A stretch of DNA of 64,000 nucleotides, taken from the NCBI GenBank assembly GCA_029261395.1, contig JAJDBJ010000047.1, positions 1 through 64,000 on the forward strand. Direction: 5' to 3'. This DNA is from Nitrospinaceae bacterium. GTDB lineage: Bacteria > Nitrospinota > Nitrospinia > Nitrospinales > Nitrospinaceae. Each line of letters starts with the position of its first letter. Positions within the stretch are counted from its first letter, which is position 1. Shown here piece by piece: positions 18,032 to 25,706 of this stretch. The notes beneath the pieces are model-generated. The model saw only the letters and a list, made by a program, of their open reading frames with translations, made no database searches and was not told the DNA's origin. The position numbers were made by a program, and so were the translations under genes.

Positions 18032-19069
18032 TTATGGAAACAGCGGAGGCGCGTCGAGACCCGTGGTCTCGTCGATCCCCAGCATGAGATTCATATTCTG
18101 GATCGCCTGACTGGAAGCGCCCTTCATCAAATTGTCAATCGCGCTGGTGACGATGGCGCGTTGGTTGCGCGTGTCCACTTGCACACCAATGTCGCAGAAA
18201 TTCGATCCGGCGACGTGCGCGGTGTTGGCGTACTGTCCCACTTCGAGCACCCGCACGAACCGCTCGTTTTTATAGAATTTCACAAAATGAGCGTGCAATG
18301 CGTCGCGGGTGACGTTCTTCTTCAAATTGACATAAGCCGTCGAGAGCATGCCGCGCGTCATCGGCATCAGGTGCGGCGAAAACGACACGGTGATGTCACT
18401 GCCCTCTAGCCCGCTCAACTCCTGCTCGATTTCCGGCGTGTGGCGGTGCTCACCCAAGCCATAGGCAGTGACCGATTCGTTGGCTTCGCAAAAATGCGTC
18501 GACTGTCTGAGTTTGCGCCCCGCTCCCGAGACCCCGGATTTCGAATCGATGATGATGGATTGCGCATCCGCCCAGTCCTGTTGCATGAATGGAGCCAGCG
18601 CCAGAATCGCACTGGTCGGGTAGCATCCCGGATTAGCCACCAACTGCGCCTGCTTGATTGTGTCCCGATGCAGTTCCGGTAATCCGTAAACCGCCTGCTT
18701 TATGATCTCTGGATTGAGGTGCGGCGTCTTGTACCAATCGGTATAAACCTTCGCATCGTGCAGTCGATAATCGGCACTGAGGTCGATGATCTTACATCCG
18801 CCCTTCAGTAACTCCGGCACGTTCTGCATCGAAGTGGTGTGCGGAAGAGCAAGGAACAACACATCGCAATTCGTCGCCAACTCCGGTGACAGTTTGACGA
18901 GCGTCTGGTCAACCCAGCCTTTCAACGACGGCGCAATGTCGGCGATATTTTTTCCGGCATGCGACTCGGCGGTGAGGGTAACGATTTCCACCTCGGGATG
19001 TTTCACCAGAAGGCGGAGCAGTTCGATACCCGTATACCCGGTCGCGCCGGCAATACTGATTTTTTTCAT
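18032..19069 (-). CDS. argC: N-acetyl-gamma-glutamyl-phosphate reductase
   Basis: NADPH-dependent reduction of N-acetylglutamyl phosphate to the semialdehyde, third step of arginine synthesis. Residues 5-16 show the nucleotide-binding GATGYTGIELLR; the catalytic cysteine lies in ANPGCYPTSAILAL (about residue 148); the C-terminus has GSNFCDIGV. The length of 345 residues is normal. It heads the argC-argJ pair and lies downstream of rplM-rpsI, an order known in several deltaproteobacterial-type genomes. Confidence 0.96.
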   Translation of the reverse strand: MKKISIAGATGYTGIELLRLLVKHPEVEIVTLTAESHAGKNIADIAPSLKGWVDQTLVKLSPELATNCDVLFLALPHTTSMQNVPELLKGGCKIIDLSADYRLHDAKVYTDWYKTPHLNPEIIKQAVYGLPELHRDTIKQAQLVANPGCYPTSAILALAPFMQQDWADAQSIIIDSKSGVSGAGRKLRQSTHFCEANESVTAYGLGEHRHTPEIEQELSGLEGSDITVSFSPHLMPMTRGMLSTAYVNLKKNVTRDALHAHFVKFYKNERFVRVLEVGQYANTAHVAGSNFCDIGVQVDTRNQRAIVTSAIDNLMKGASSQAIQNMNLMLGIDETTGLDAPPLFP

Positions 19070-19172
19070 AACAGATCCTTGCGCTATGGACTTCTACAAA
19101 AGAGAGCCATGCAGTCTGGCAAACGAAAAACGTCTACCAACAATCGTTAACGGAAATAGATTATACAGGGAG

Positions 19173-19196
19173 CGGAGTACCTCCGCAGGTAATTTT
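19173..19196. repeat. CGGAGTACCTCCG dispersed hairpin
   Basis: A 24-base word containing CGGAG-tac-CTCCG followed by CAGGTAATTTT. It recurs exactly in reverse complement at 55520-55543, and partly at 3863-3874. Confidence 0.65.
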
Positions 19197-19288
19197 AAGC
19201 GGGCCACGCCCACAAGGGATATCTTAGTCCTGTGGATGCGAAAGTAACTGTAGGGATTTTTTCCGCAACGGCCTTAGCCCAGCTGGGT

Positions 19289-19303
19289 CCAGCGGCACGC
19301 TGG
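19289..19303. repeat. CCAGCG-N3-CGCTGG dispersed hairpin
   Basis: Perfect six-base stem, three-base loop, just downstream of rpsI on the minus strand, with a T-run (AAAAAA on the sense strand) further on. Related hairpins, with differing stems, lie at 3762-3776 and 53172-53186. Confidence 0.5.
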
Positions 19304-19319
19304 CCGGCAGTAGCCTGGG

Positions 19320-19709
19320 TTAACGCTTGGAGAATTGAAAACGCTTACGGGCTCCGGCACGTCCGTATTTTTTACGTTCAACTTCGCGGGAATCGCGGGT
19401 GAGGAATCCAGCTTTTTTCAGAGGAGACCTGAGTTCGGGGTTGGATATGATCAGCGCTCGGGAAATACCCAATCGAAGCGCTCCGGCCTGGCCGGACAAT
19501 CCGCCGCCCAAAACGGTGGCTTTAATATCGAGAGACTTGAGGTTATCTGTGAGGACCAGTGGTTGATGCACGATCATATCAGCAGTTTTTCTACCAAAGT
19601 ACGAGCTGAGGTCTTTGCCATTGACGACGATGCTACCTTCGCCCGCCTGAAGCCATACTTTAGCCGTTGCTTCTTTTCTTCTGCCTGTTGCGTAATATCT
19701 ATCTTCCAC
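19320..19709 (-). CDS. rpsI: 30S ribosomal protein S9
   Basis: Small-subunit protein whose C-terminal tail reaches the P-site. The sequence shows [18 protein letters not shown] at the start, [19 protein letters not shown] in the middle and the basic end [18 protein letters not shown] choose GTG 19709 as start: it gives 129 residues, the family length, and GGAG lies eight bases upstream. The longer frame from TTG 19748 would add 13 residues not usual in S9. It follows rplM after a short gap. Confidence 0.95.
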   Translation of the reverse strand: MEDRYYATGRRKEATAKVWLQAGEGSIVVNGKDLSSYFGRKTADMIVHQPLVLTDNLKSLDIKATVLGGGLSGQAGALRLGISRALIISNPELRSPLKKAGFLTRDSREVERKKYGRAGARKRFQFSKR

Positions 19710-19758
19710 TGAGTGCGCTCCATACCGGGGACTGCCCCGGTCCTTCAATTAGGGTTAC

Positions 19759-20187
19759 TTAAACGGAAACCACTTCCGGGCTTTGTCCGCCGTGAGGATG
19801 TTCTGCTTTTTCATAAATCCGGTAATTGTTCTTCAACGTGCGTCCCAACCGCGTCTTCGGCAACATGCCGTTGATCGCTTTCTCAAGCAGTTCGCGAGGG
19901 TTTCTCTCCATAATCTGTCTCGCGCTGGCGGATCGCAAATGCCCGATGTAACCGGTATGATGATGGTAAATTTTATTGCCCCACTTGTTCCCAGTCAGTT
20001 TGACCTGAGCGGCGTTGATGATAATAACATTATCGCCGGTGTCCATGTGAGGGGTGAAAATGGGTTTGGTCTTGCCACGGATAATCGCCGCCGCTTTGCT
20101 GGCAACCCGGCCTACTGCCTGGTCCGCCGCATCGATCACGACCCATTTTTTAACGATATCCTTCGTTTTAGCTGAAAACGTTTTCAT
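19759..20187 (-). CDS. rplM: 50S ribosomal protein L13
   Basis: Large-subunit assembly protein. Starting at ATG 20187 (MKTFSAKTKDIVKKWVVIDA) gives 142 residues, as usual. Motifs include GRVASKAAAIIRGK, DNVIIINA, the KIYHHHTGYIG segment, and MLPKTRLGR near the end. An upstream in-frame extension to 20256 lacks support. No strong Shine-Dalgarno is seen before 20187. rplM-rpsI form the standard pair. Confidence 0.96.
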   Translation of the reverse strand: MKTFSAKTKDIVKKWVVIDAADQAVGRVASKAAAIIRGKTKPIFTPHMDTGDNVIIINAAQVKLTGNKWGNKIYHHHTGYIGHLRSASARQIMERNPRELLEKAINGMLPKTRLGRTLKNNYRIYEKAEHPHGGQSPEVVSV

Positions 20188-20283
20188 AAAAAAAATCAGA
20201 CATTTATGTGAGGGTTTAAAGCCAGACATCATAGGAAATTCTGGCCCGTCTGTCAACAGGGAAAGCGACCTGTTTATGACTAT

Positions 20284-20311
20284 TTGTAAATTTGAGTTTC
20301 TTGATTATAAT
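20284..20311 (+). promoter_or_regulatory. Sigma-70-like promoter for shc
   Basis: TTGTAA (20284-20289) and TATAAT (20306-20311) with a 16-base spacer, about 105 bases before the shc ATG. The -10 is perfect, the -35 matches four of six. Confidence 0.5.
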
Positions 20312-20416
20312 GAGGGAAGATCGTTGATAGTTCAACCTCTATTACGACCACCACCCCGTCCCAGGACAATCCCGGACCGGAACCACAGCCATCCACACCG
20401 TTTTCCCAGGTGATTC

Positions 20417-22369
20417 ATGCCCGAGCAGAAGCCAGAAACCATTGAAAAACAAGCGTTATCCTCAGATACTTCGGTATCTCAGGCCAAAACCGGGTCGCCC
20501 ATGGATAGGGCGATTGACCGGACAAAGGATTACCTGCTCTCGCTCCAGCACCCGGACGGATACTGGGTCGCCGAGCTGGAATCGAACGCCACCATGATCG
20601 CCGAATATGTATTTTTCATGCATTTCATGGCGATCTGGGACCCGGAACGGGTGGCGAAATGCAAGGTGGCCCTGCTGAAAAGCCAGCAAGCGGACGGCGG
20701 ATGGCCCCTGTATTACGGGGCGACCAGCGATATCAGCACCACGGTGGAATCCTACGTCGCGCTCCGCATGGCGGGGATGGACCCCAACGCGCCGGAGATG
20801 GTCCGCGCTCTCAAATGTATTTTCACTCTGGGCGGAGTGCGCAAGGCCCGGGTCTTCACCAAAATTTTCCTGGCCATGCTGGGGCAAAGTTCGTGGGACG
20901 ACGTGCCCGCCATGCCGGTCGAAATCATCCTGCTCCCCAAAAGTTTCTACTTCAATATTTACGAGATGTCGAGCTGGTCGCGCGGCACGGTGGTGCCGCT
21001 GACCATCGTTGCCGCTCACCAACCGATATGGCCGCTGAAACCCCATCAATCCCCACGAGAGATATTTACCAGCGCCGACAAAGATTTGTCCGTCCAATCC
21101 AAAACAAGCGGCTGGAACTGGCCGAATTTTTTCATGTTCACCGACAAGGTACTCAAGTTCCTCGGCAAGTCCCCCATCAAACCGTTTCGCGGTTGGGCGC
21201 TGAGGCGGGCTTTGAAATGGACGCTTGATCATCAGGAGCCGGAAGGCGACTTCGCCGGTATCCAGCCGGCCATGCTCAATTCTATGATGGCGATGAAGCT
21301 GATGGGCTACGAAAACGATGATCCACTCATGGTCAAAGGCTACGAAGCCATCGACCGGTTCATCATCGACCGTGGCGACCACCTGACTTTCCAGGCCTGC
21401 GTCTCGCCGCTGTGGGACACGTCACTCTCCTGCAACGCGTTGATGGATGCCGGAGTGCCGGGCGATCACCCCGCCATCGTCAGGGCCGGAGAATGGATGC
21501 TGAGAAAACAGGTGACGCGTCCCGGTGACTGGATGGTGAAAAATCCGAACACCCCGCCCGGCGGATGGGCGTTCGAGTTTTTCAACGAGCCGTACCCGGA
21601 CTGCGACGACACGGCAGAAATTCTGATGGCGTTGGACCGCACTGCCATTGACGACACGGTATGGAAAGAGAAAGAGATGCAACGCGCCCTCACCTGGTTG
21701 TTCAGCATGCAGAGCAAAAACGGCGGATGGGCGGCATTCGATCAGGACAACGACCACGCACTGTTCAACGAAATTCCTTTCGCCGACCACGGTGCCATGC
21801 TCGACCCGCCAACGGTCGACGTGACTGGCCGCATCCTGTGGATGCTCGGACGCATCAATCACGACGTGAACGATCCGATGGTGCAGAGCGCGTTGGCGTT
21901 CATCAAGAGCGAGCAGGAGCCCGATGGGTGCTGGTTCGGACGCTGGGGAGTGAATTATATTTACGGAACGTGGCTGGTGCTGAGCGGTTTGCGGTCCATC
22001 GGCGAAGACCCGAGTCAGGCGTACATCCGCAAAGCCGCTGAGTGGTTGAAAGAACATCAAAACGAAGACGGCGGCTGGGGCGAAACCTGCCGGAGTTATG
22101 AACTGCCCAATCTGCGCGGCAAGGGTAAAAGCACGAACTCACAAACCGCCTGGGCGGTGATGGGACTGATCGAAGCCGATGCCGCCGAAAGCCCCGCCGC
22201 CAGGCGCGGCACTCAATACCTCGTGAAGCATCAGAAAGAAGACGGCAGTTGGTTCGAAAACGAATTCACCGGCACCGGTTTCCCCGTTCATTTTTATATC
22301 AAGTACCACCTGTACCAGGTCTTCTTCCCCCTCATGGCCCTCGCGCGGTATAGGAATAAAGTTAAATAA
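20417..22369 (+). CDS. shc: Squalene-hopene cyclase
   Basis: Cyclises squalene to hopene/diplopterol, making membrane hopanoids. The 650-residue length is normal. The protonating motif is PDCDDTAEILMAL (DXDD), around residue 400. QW repeats are seen as QQADGGWPLYYG, QSKNGGWAAFDQDN, QEPDGCWFGRWGVNYIYGTW and QNEDGGWGETC. The first 25 residues are polar and not conserved in type. It is a monotopic membrane enzyme. No hpn genes for hopanoid side chains or squalene synthesis lie in the window, so this gene is separated from its pathway. Its own promoter is likely at 20284-20311. Confidence 0.96.
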   Translation: MPEQKPETIEKQALSSDTSVSQAKTGSPMDRAIDRTKDYLLSLQHPDGYWVAELESNATMIAEYVFFMHFMAIWDPERVAKCKVALLKSQQADGGWPLYYGATSDISTTVESYVALRMAGMDPNAPEMVRALKCIFTLGGVRKARVFTKIFLAMLGQSSWDDVPAMPVEIILLPKSFYFNIYEMSSWSRGTVVPLTIVAAHQPIWPLKPHQSPREIFTSADKDLSVQSKTSGWNWPNFFMFTDKVLKFLGKSPIKPFRGWALRRALKWTLDHQEPEGDFAGIQPAMLNSMMAMKLMGYENDDPLMVKGYEAIDRFIIDRGDHLTFQACVSPLWDTSLSCNALMDAGVPGDHPAIVRAGEWMLRKQVTRPGDWMVKNPNTPPGGWAFEFFNEPYPDCDDTAEILMALDRTAIDDTVWKEKEMQRALTWLFSMQSKNGGWAAFDQDNDHALFNEIPFADHGAMLDPPTVDVTGRILWMLGRINHDVNDPMVQSALAFIKSEQEPDGCWFGRWGVNYIYGTWLVLSGLRSIGEDPSQAYIRKAAEWLKEHQNEDGGWGETCRSYELPNLRGKGKSTNSQTAWAVMGLIEADAAESPAARRGTQYLVKHQKEDGSWFENEFTGTGFPVHFYIKYHLYQVFFPLMALARYRNKVK

Positions 22370-22393
22370 TCACTCACAAGCAAATCCCCCCAG

Positions 22394-22411
22394 CCCCCTT
22401 CAAGAAGGGGG
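22394..22411. terminator. CCCCCTTC-GAAGGGGG hairpin after shc
   Basis: An eight-base perfect stem with a two-base loop 25 bases after the shc stop. It has no U-tract, so it may be a dispersed repeat rather than an intrinsic terminator; related C/G runs lie near 3786 and 55267. Confidence 0.4.
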
Positions 22412-22518
22412 AGACGGCTCATGCCTATAGAAAATACTTTCAAAATATTTGGATGCGAAACTAGCGACAGGAAGGCTCTAACGCGCCACGGCGAAATGGC
22501 CTCCAGGCATCAGCCTGG

Positions 22519-23091
22519 TCAATAATGCCGTAGCAATTCGACGGCGGAGCGGGTGCGGATGAGTTGTTCGGAAGCGGAGGCGATGACTTCGCCGCTGGCG
22601 ATATCCACCAGCGCGATGTGCACGTCGATGTTCGCGCCGATGTCGAGCAGTTTGCCCATCACCAACGCTTGGGCGTTCATCGCTTTACCCAGGCGCTGGA
22701 TTTCGTCACTGGTGAATTTGAAGGACGGTTTCAGGTCGAGCTGGTTCAGCGTATCCGCCACCTCGCCACGCTGGGCCACACGGAAGGTCTTGTTGCGCGT
22801 CATCGATTCCACCACCCGGTTGGACATGTATTGGCCGAGGATGGGCACTTTATCCTTATCGTCCACCAGATCCAGCACCACCACTTTGTTGATCTCGTAC
22901 TCCGCCACGTCGCGGGTGATGGTTTCCACCAGGTCGTCGGACTTGTCCTGGTAATACTCGGTATCGGTTTCCGGCTTGAACCATTTATCCCAGGTATGGG
23001 CCGGGTCGAACTTGATCTCACAACCGGCCAGGAGACTGACTGCGGCGCAAAGGGCGATGAACCGGATCGACTTGGATTTGAGAGTGGTCAT
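22519..23091 (-). CDS. Lipoprotein with FlgO/CsgG-like domain
   Basis: A 190-residue predicted outer-membrane or periplasmic lipoprotein: signal peptide ending in the lipobox LLAGC (Cys at about 24). The mature part, KVVVLDLVDDKDKVPILGQY, then SNRVVESMTRNKTFRVAQRG, and later QALVMGKLLDI and HIALVDIASGEVIASAS, fits the FlgO/CsgG/TolB-like fold, in which small alpha-beta domains often sit at the outer membrane. No flagellar or curli genes are near, so the symbol flgO is not applied. Function open. Confidence 0.72.
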   Translation of the reverse strand: MTTLKSKSIRFIALCAAVSLLAGCEIKFDPAHTWDKWFKPETDTEYYQDKSDDLVETITRDVAEYEINKVVVLDLVDDKDKVPILGQYMSNRVVESMTRNKTFRVAQRGEVADTLNQLDLKPSFKFTSDEIQRLGKAMNAQALVMGKLLDIGANIDVHIALVDIASGEVIASASEQLIRTRSAVELLRHY

Positions 23092-23546
23092 ACGCTGGGA
23101 ATTCCTTTTAAAGTATTGTTTTTTCTAAGATTATGCAAAACCCATACCGGAGTTGTCAAGCCCCCTCTGGCCGCCGGTCAAATCGCTCAACCTCTTATAT
23201 CCAATAGTGTTCGAGAGTTGCGCCCGCATCTGCCTTACTCAACGGCAGGGGGAAAACTTTGCCCCTCGGCTACCTTATTTTACCGGATGCGATTCATTTT
23301 TACTTATCGGCCCACATCGGCCCGGACTGAACTTTTTTCAACACTTTGAGTGCCCCGCCTATGGAGCAGGGTCTTTGTTTTTACGGTCTTGGAGTGGCGC
23401 AGAGCCGGCTTTTCCTGTAAAATTAAAAGATAATGAGACATTCGCTTTGGGACGGGGGAGCGCACTCTATAAAAGGGTGAGTTCTCTTGGCGGAATGTGA
23501 ATCGGACGCCGGGCGCACCCGACGGTCCTTCAAGTGAGGTAAGTAA
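23092..23546. other. 455-base gap with a possible structured leader
   Basis: Divergent region between the FlgO-like and DUF4124 genes. No gene is seen. Near its right end ACATTC (23438-23443) could pair with GAATGT (23493-23498), and a GGAC/CGGG-CGCA-CCCG/GTCC hairpin occupies 23504-23528, 18 bases before the DUF4124 start. I recognise no riboswitch family in it. Confidence 0.4.
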
Positions 23547-23870
23547 ATGCGAATTTTTATAATCACTGTGATCTGTCTGGCGCTGGCTTCACCGGCGTTT
23601 GCGGGTTTGTACAAGTGGACGGATAAGAACGGTAAAATTCATTTTTCCGACAGTCTCAAAGATGTACCGCTGGATCAGAGGAACAAGAAACACATCCAAA
23701 AAATGAAATCCAGCCGTGGAGGCAAGAGTAACCTCCCGTCGGCTACTGCTCCTGCCGCCGCTCCCGCACGGAAACATCTTGGAGCGAAAAAGGAAGGTTC
23801 CAAAAGTCCGGACGGTGGCGTTGACAAGCAAAAGGTGAACCACCTGCTGAGACTCAATCAAAAGCACTAA
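23547..23870 (+). CDS. Exported DUF4124 protein
   Basis: A 107-residue protein with a signal peptide (IITVICLALASPAFAG) followed at once by LYKWTDKNGKIHFSDSL, the DUF4124 signature (YKWxDxxGxxHFSDxP). The remainder is Lys/Ser/Ala-rich and probably unstructured. The role of the family is unknown; members are periplasmic or wall-associated. It precedes a lipoprotein gene on the same strand. Confidence 0.75.
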   Translation: MRIFIITVICLALASPAFAGLYKWTDKNGKIHFSDSLKDVPLDQRNKKHIQKMKSSRGGKSNLPSATAPAAAPARKHLGAKKEGSKSPDGGVDKQKVNHLLRLNQKH

Positions 23871-23968
23871 AGCCGTAACAAAAGGATAGGACGTTGGCGC
23901 ATCGAGGCATTCATGCCTGCTGGGCGCGGGTTCGTTTTCAATCAATCATTATGAGCAAAGGGTTTTGT

Positions 23969-24805
23969 ATGTTGAAAGCTGTGATGTGTGGGGGAATCGT
24001 TTTATTACTGTTGGCCGCTTGCGGTTCGGACCAATCGACGGAAGAACCTCTGCGCCTGCCGGAAAGGGAAAAGACCTGGGTCAAAACCGAGCAGGTGGAT
24101 ATCACCAAAGACGCCGCCCTGTCTCCGATGGATGCCCCGGCGATCAACATCCCCATCAATGATGATTTGCATGACACACTGATGAAGACGAGCGGACCCG
24201 CTCCAAAATCTCCCATTAAAGATGCCGCTTCCTGCCTGGCCCTGCTCAACCCTTTAGACAAAACACGCATGCTCGTGCAACGGGAAGGTGGCGCCTGGAG
24301 TATGTTCGAGCGGTCGGCGCTCATCAGACTTCATTCAAACAACGGGATGCAGATCGACAGCAACATGAACAAGCTGGTGTTCTCCTTGCGCCATTTATGC
24401 CGGACCGCCCAGGGTGTGCCTCAGAATGAGCTGGCCCTCAAGGTCAACGCGGTTATCGACCAAATGGGAAAAGAGAAGGCGCGTGAACATTATATCGATG
24501 TGGTGGGCGAAGCGCCGGCTGATGTCGATCTGTGGCTGAAGCATGCCGAATTCTCGCGAAAAAACGTGACGCGCAAGGTGCCTTATTCCGAAATTCAGGC
24601 GTTGATTCTGAAAACCCAACCGTTGATCGATCTCTATAAAAATTTATGGGACCGCAAAGTTGACGAGTCCAACAAAGACGCATTCCTGTCCGACAGCGTC
24701 ACCCTGCTGGCCGTCATCAACCATCGCCTGGCCAACGAGCCGCGCGTGGTGATGGCCATGAAAGAAGATACCGAAGCACCCCTCCAGCACCGCTGGGAAA
24801 TGTAG
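23969..24805 (+). CDS. Lipoprotein of unknown function
   Basis: A 278-residue lipoprotein. Starting at ATG 23969, with AAGGG eight bases upstream, gives the signal peptide MLKAVMCGGIVLLLLAAC with the lipid-bearing Cys at 18. The mature protein has a polar N-terminal stretch, then a helical region (MFERSALIRLHSNNGMQIDS, ALKVNAVIDQMGKEKAREHY). I recognise no domain. It is probably co-transcribed with the DUF4124 gene 98 bases upstream, and converges on ppa. Confidence 0.65.
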   Translation: MLKAVMCGGIVLLLLAACGSDQSTEEPLRLPEREKTWVKTEQVDITKDAALSPMDAPAINIPINDDLHDTLMKTSGPAPKSPIKDAASCLALLNPLDKTRMLVQREGGAWSMFERSALIRLHSNNGMQIDSNMNKLVFSLRHLCRTAQGVPQNELALKVNAVIDQMGKEKAREHYIDVVGEAPADVDLWLKHAEFSRKNVTRKVPYSEIQALILKTQPLIDLYKNLWDRKVDESNKDAFLSDSVTLLAVINHRLANEPRVVMAMKEDTEAPLQHRWEM

Positions 24806-24836
24806 TCGAACGCAGTTGTTTTAAACAAACACGCTT

Positions 24837-25391
24837 TTACTCAATCTTCCGTTGTTTTCTGTTCCCGAATTCTTTCTCGTAGAAGGCCATGGCGGCCATG
24901 ATGGCTTTGAAGGCGTCTATTTTACCGAAGAAATCTTCCACCACGACTTTTTTGTCCTCCAACTCCTTGTAATCCTCAAAGAACCGTTTTACTTCCATCA
25001 TCCGATGCGGCGGCAGTTCGCTCATCAATTCGTAATGCGAATATTCCGGATCATCGGCATGCACGGCAATGATCTTGTCGTCGGCCTCGCCGTGATCGAT
25101 CATCTTCATCAGGCCGATCGGTTTCGCTCGCATGATCGACAGAGGCGCCACGGGCTCCTGACCGAGCACCAGCACGTCAAGCGGGTCGTGGTCCTCGCAA
25201 TAGGTGCGGGGAATGAAACCGTAGTTGGCGGGGTACTGCACGGAGCTGTACAGGATACGGTCGACGCGGATCATACCGGTCGCCTTGTCCAGTTCGTATT
25301 TGGTCTTGGAGCCTTTAGGGACTTCGATGATGGCCGGAAATATTTCCGGCACATCATTGCCCAACTCCACATCATGCCAGGGACTTAACAT
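24837..25391 (-). CDS. ppa: Inorganic pyrophosphatase (family I)
   Basis: Soluble Mg-dependent hydrolysis of pyrophosphate to phosphate, pulling biosynthetic reactions forward. The 184 residues contain [30 protein letters not shown], the signature [11 protein letters not shown] with the metal-binding Asp residues, and KIIAV then [12 protein letters not shown]. It stands alone between a lipoprotein gene (convergent) and a repeat-rich gap. Confidence 0.95.
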   Translation of the reverse strand: MLSPWHDVELGNDVPEIFPAIIEVPKGSKTKYELDKATGMIRVDRILYSSVQYPANYGFIPRTYCEDHDPLDVLVLGQEPVAPLSIMRAKPIGLMKMIDHGEADDKIIAVHADDPEYSHYELMSELPPHRMMEVKRFFEDYKELEDKKVVVEDFFGKIDAFKAIMAAMAFYEKEFGNRKQRKIE

Positions 25392-25523
25392 AAATTGAAT
25401 CTCTCTAAAAGTTAATGACTAATAAAATTTTGACCGGGCAACAAGATAACCCGATTAAAAAAAGTTGTTTGATCGGTTGTTCATTTTATTGCCACCCTTA
25501 TGGGGCGGTTTTGAAAATCTAAA

Positions 25524-25612
25524 CACAGATTCTTCGCTAACGCTCAGAATGACAGAGAGATACAAATTGTCATTCTGAGGAGGCGGAGCCGACGAAGAAT
25601 CTATGTTTTAAA
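25524..25612. repeat. CTCAGAATGAC long imperfect palindrome (copy 1)
   Basis: Left arm CACAGATTCTTCGCTAACG then CTCAGAATGACA; right arm TGTCATTCTGAGG then CGACGAAGAATCTATG. Two further copies occur at 55125-55217 and 55360-55463. Such elements are seen in many unrelated bacterial genomes (recalled); they may be miniature mobile elements. Confidence 0.7.
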
Positions 25613-25617
25613 TTCAT

Positions 25618-25640
25618 GCCTCATGAATGAGGCAACTACA
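25618..25640. repeat. AACTACA-associated hairpin, stem GCCTC/GAGGC
   Basis: GCCTC-atgaat-GAGGC followed by AACTACA. One of five copies in the window with different but mostly complementary stems. Confidence 0.6.
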
Positions 25641-25706
25641 GTATCAAAAAACCGCTTATGCAAAGATCTCTTTTGCAAGGGAGAGGCGGCGAGCCACCAC
25701 AACGGA

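Larger units (their letters stand above)
25392..25706. other. Repeat-filled gap between ppa and lon
   Basis: No gene. The gap contains the CTCAGAATGAC palindrome at 25524-25612 and a GCCTC-ATGAAT-GAGGC hairpin at 25618-25633, both members of dispersed families in this window. Confidence 0.6.

Noticed and set aside
20462-21382. 306-residue minus-strand frame opposite shc
   Set aside because: Antisense shadow of a gene with clear QW and DXDD motifs.
23438-23528. A known riboswitch (c-di-GMP, fluoride, SAM)
   Set aside because: None of the conserved core sequences of these classes is present; kept only as a possible structured leader.
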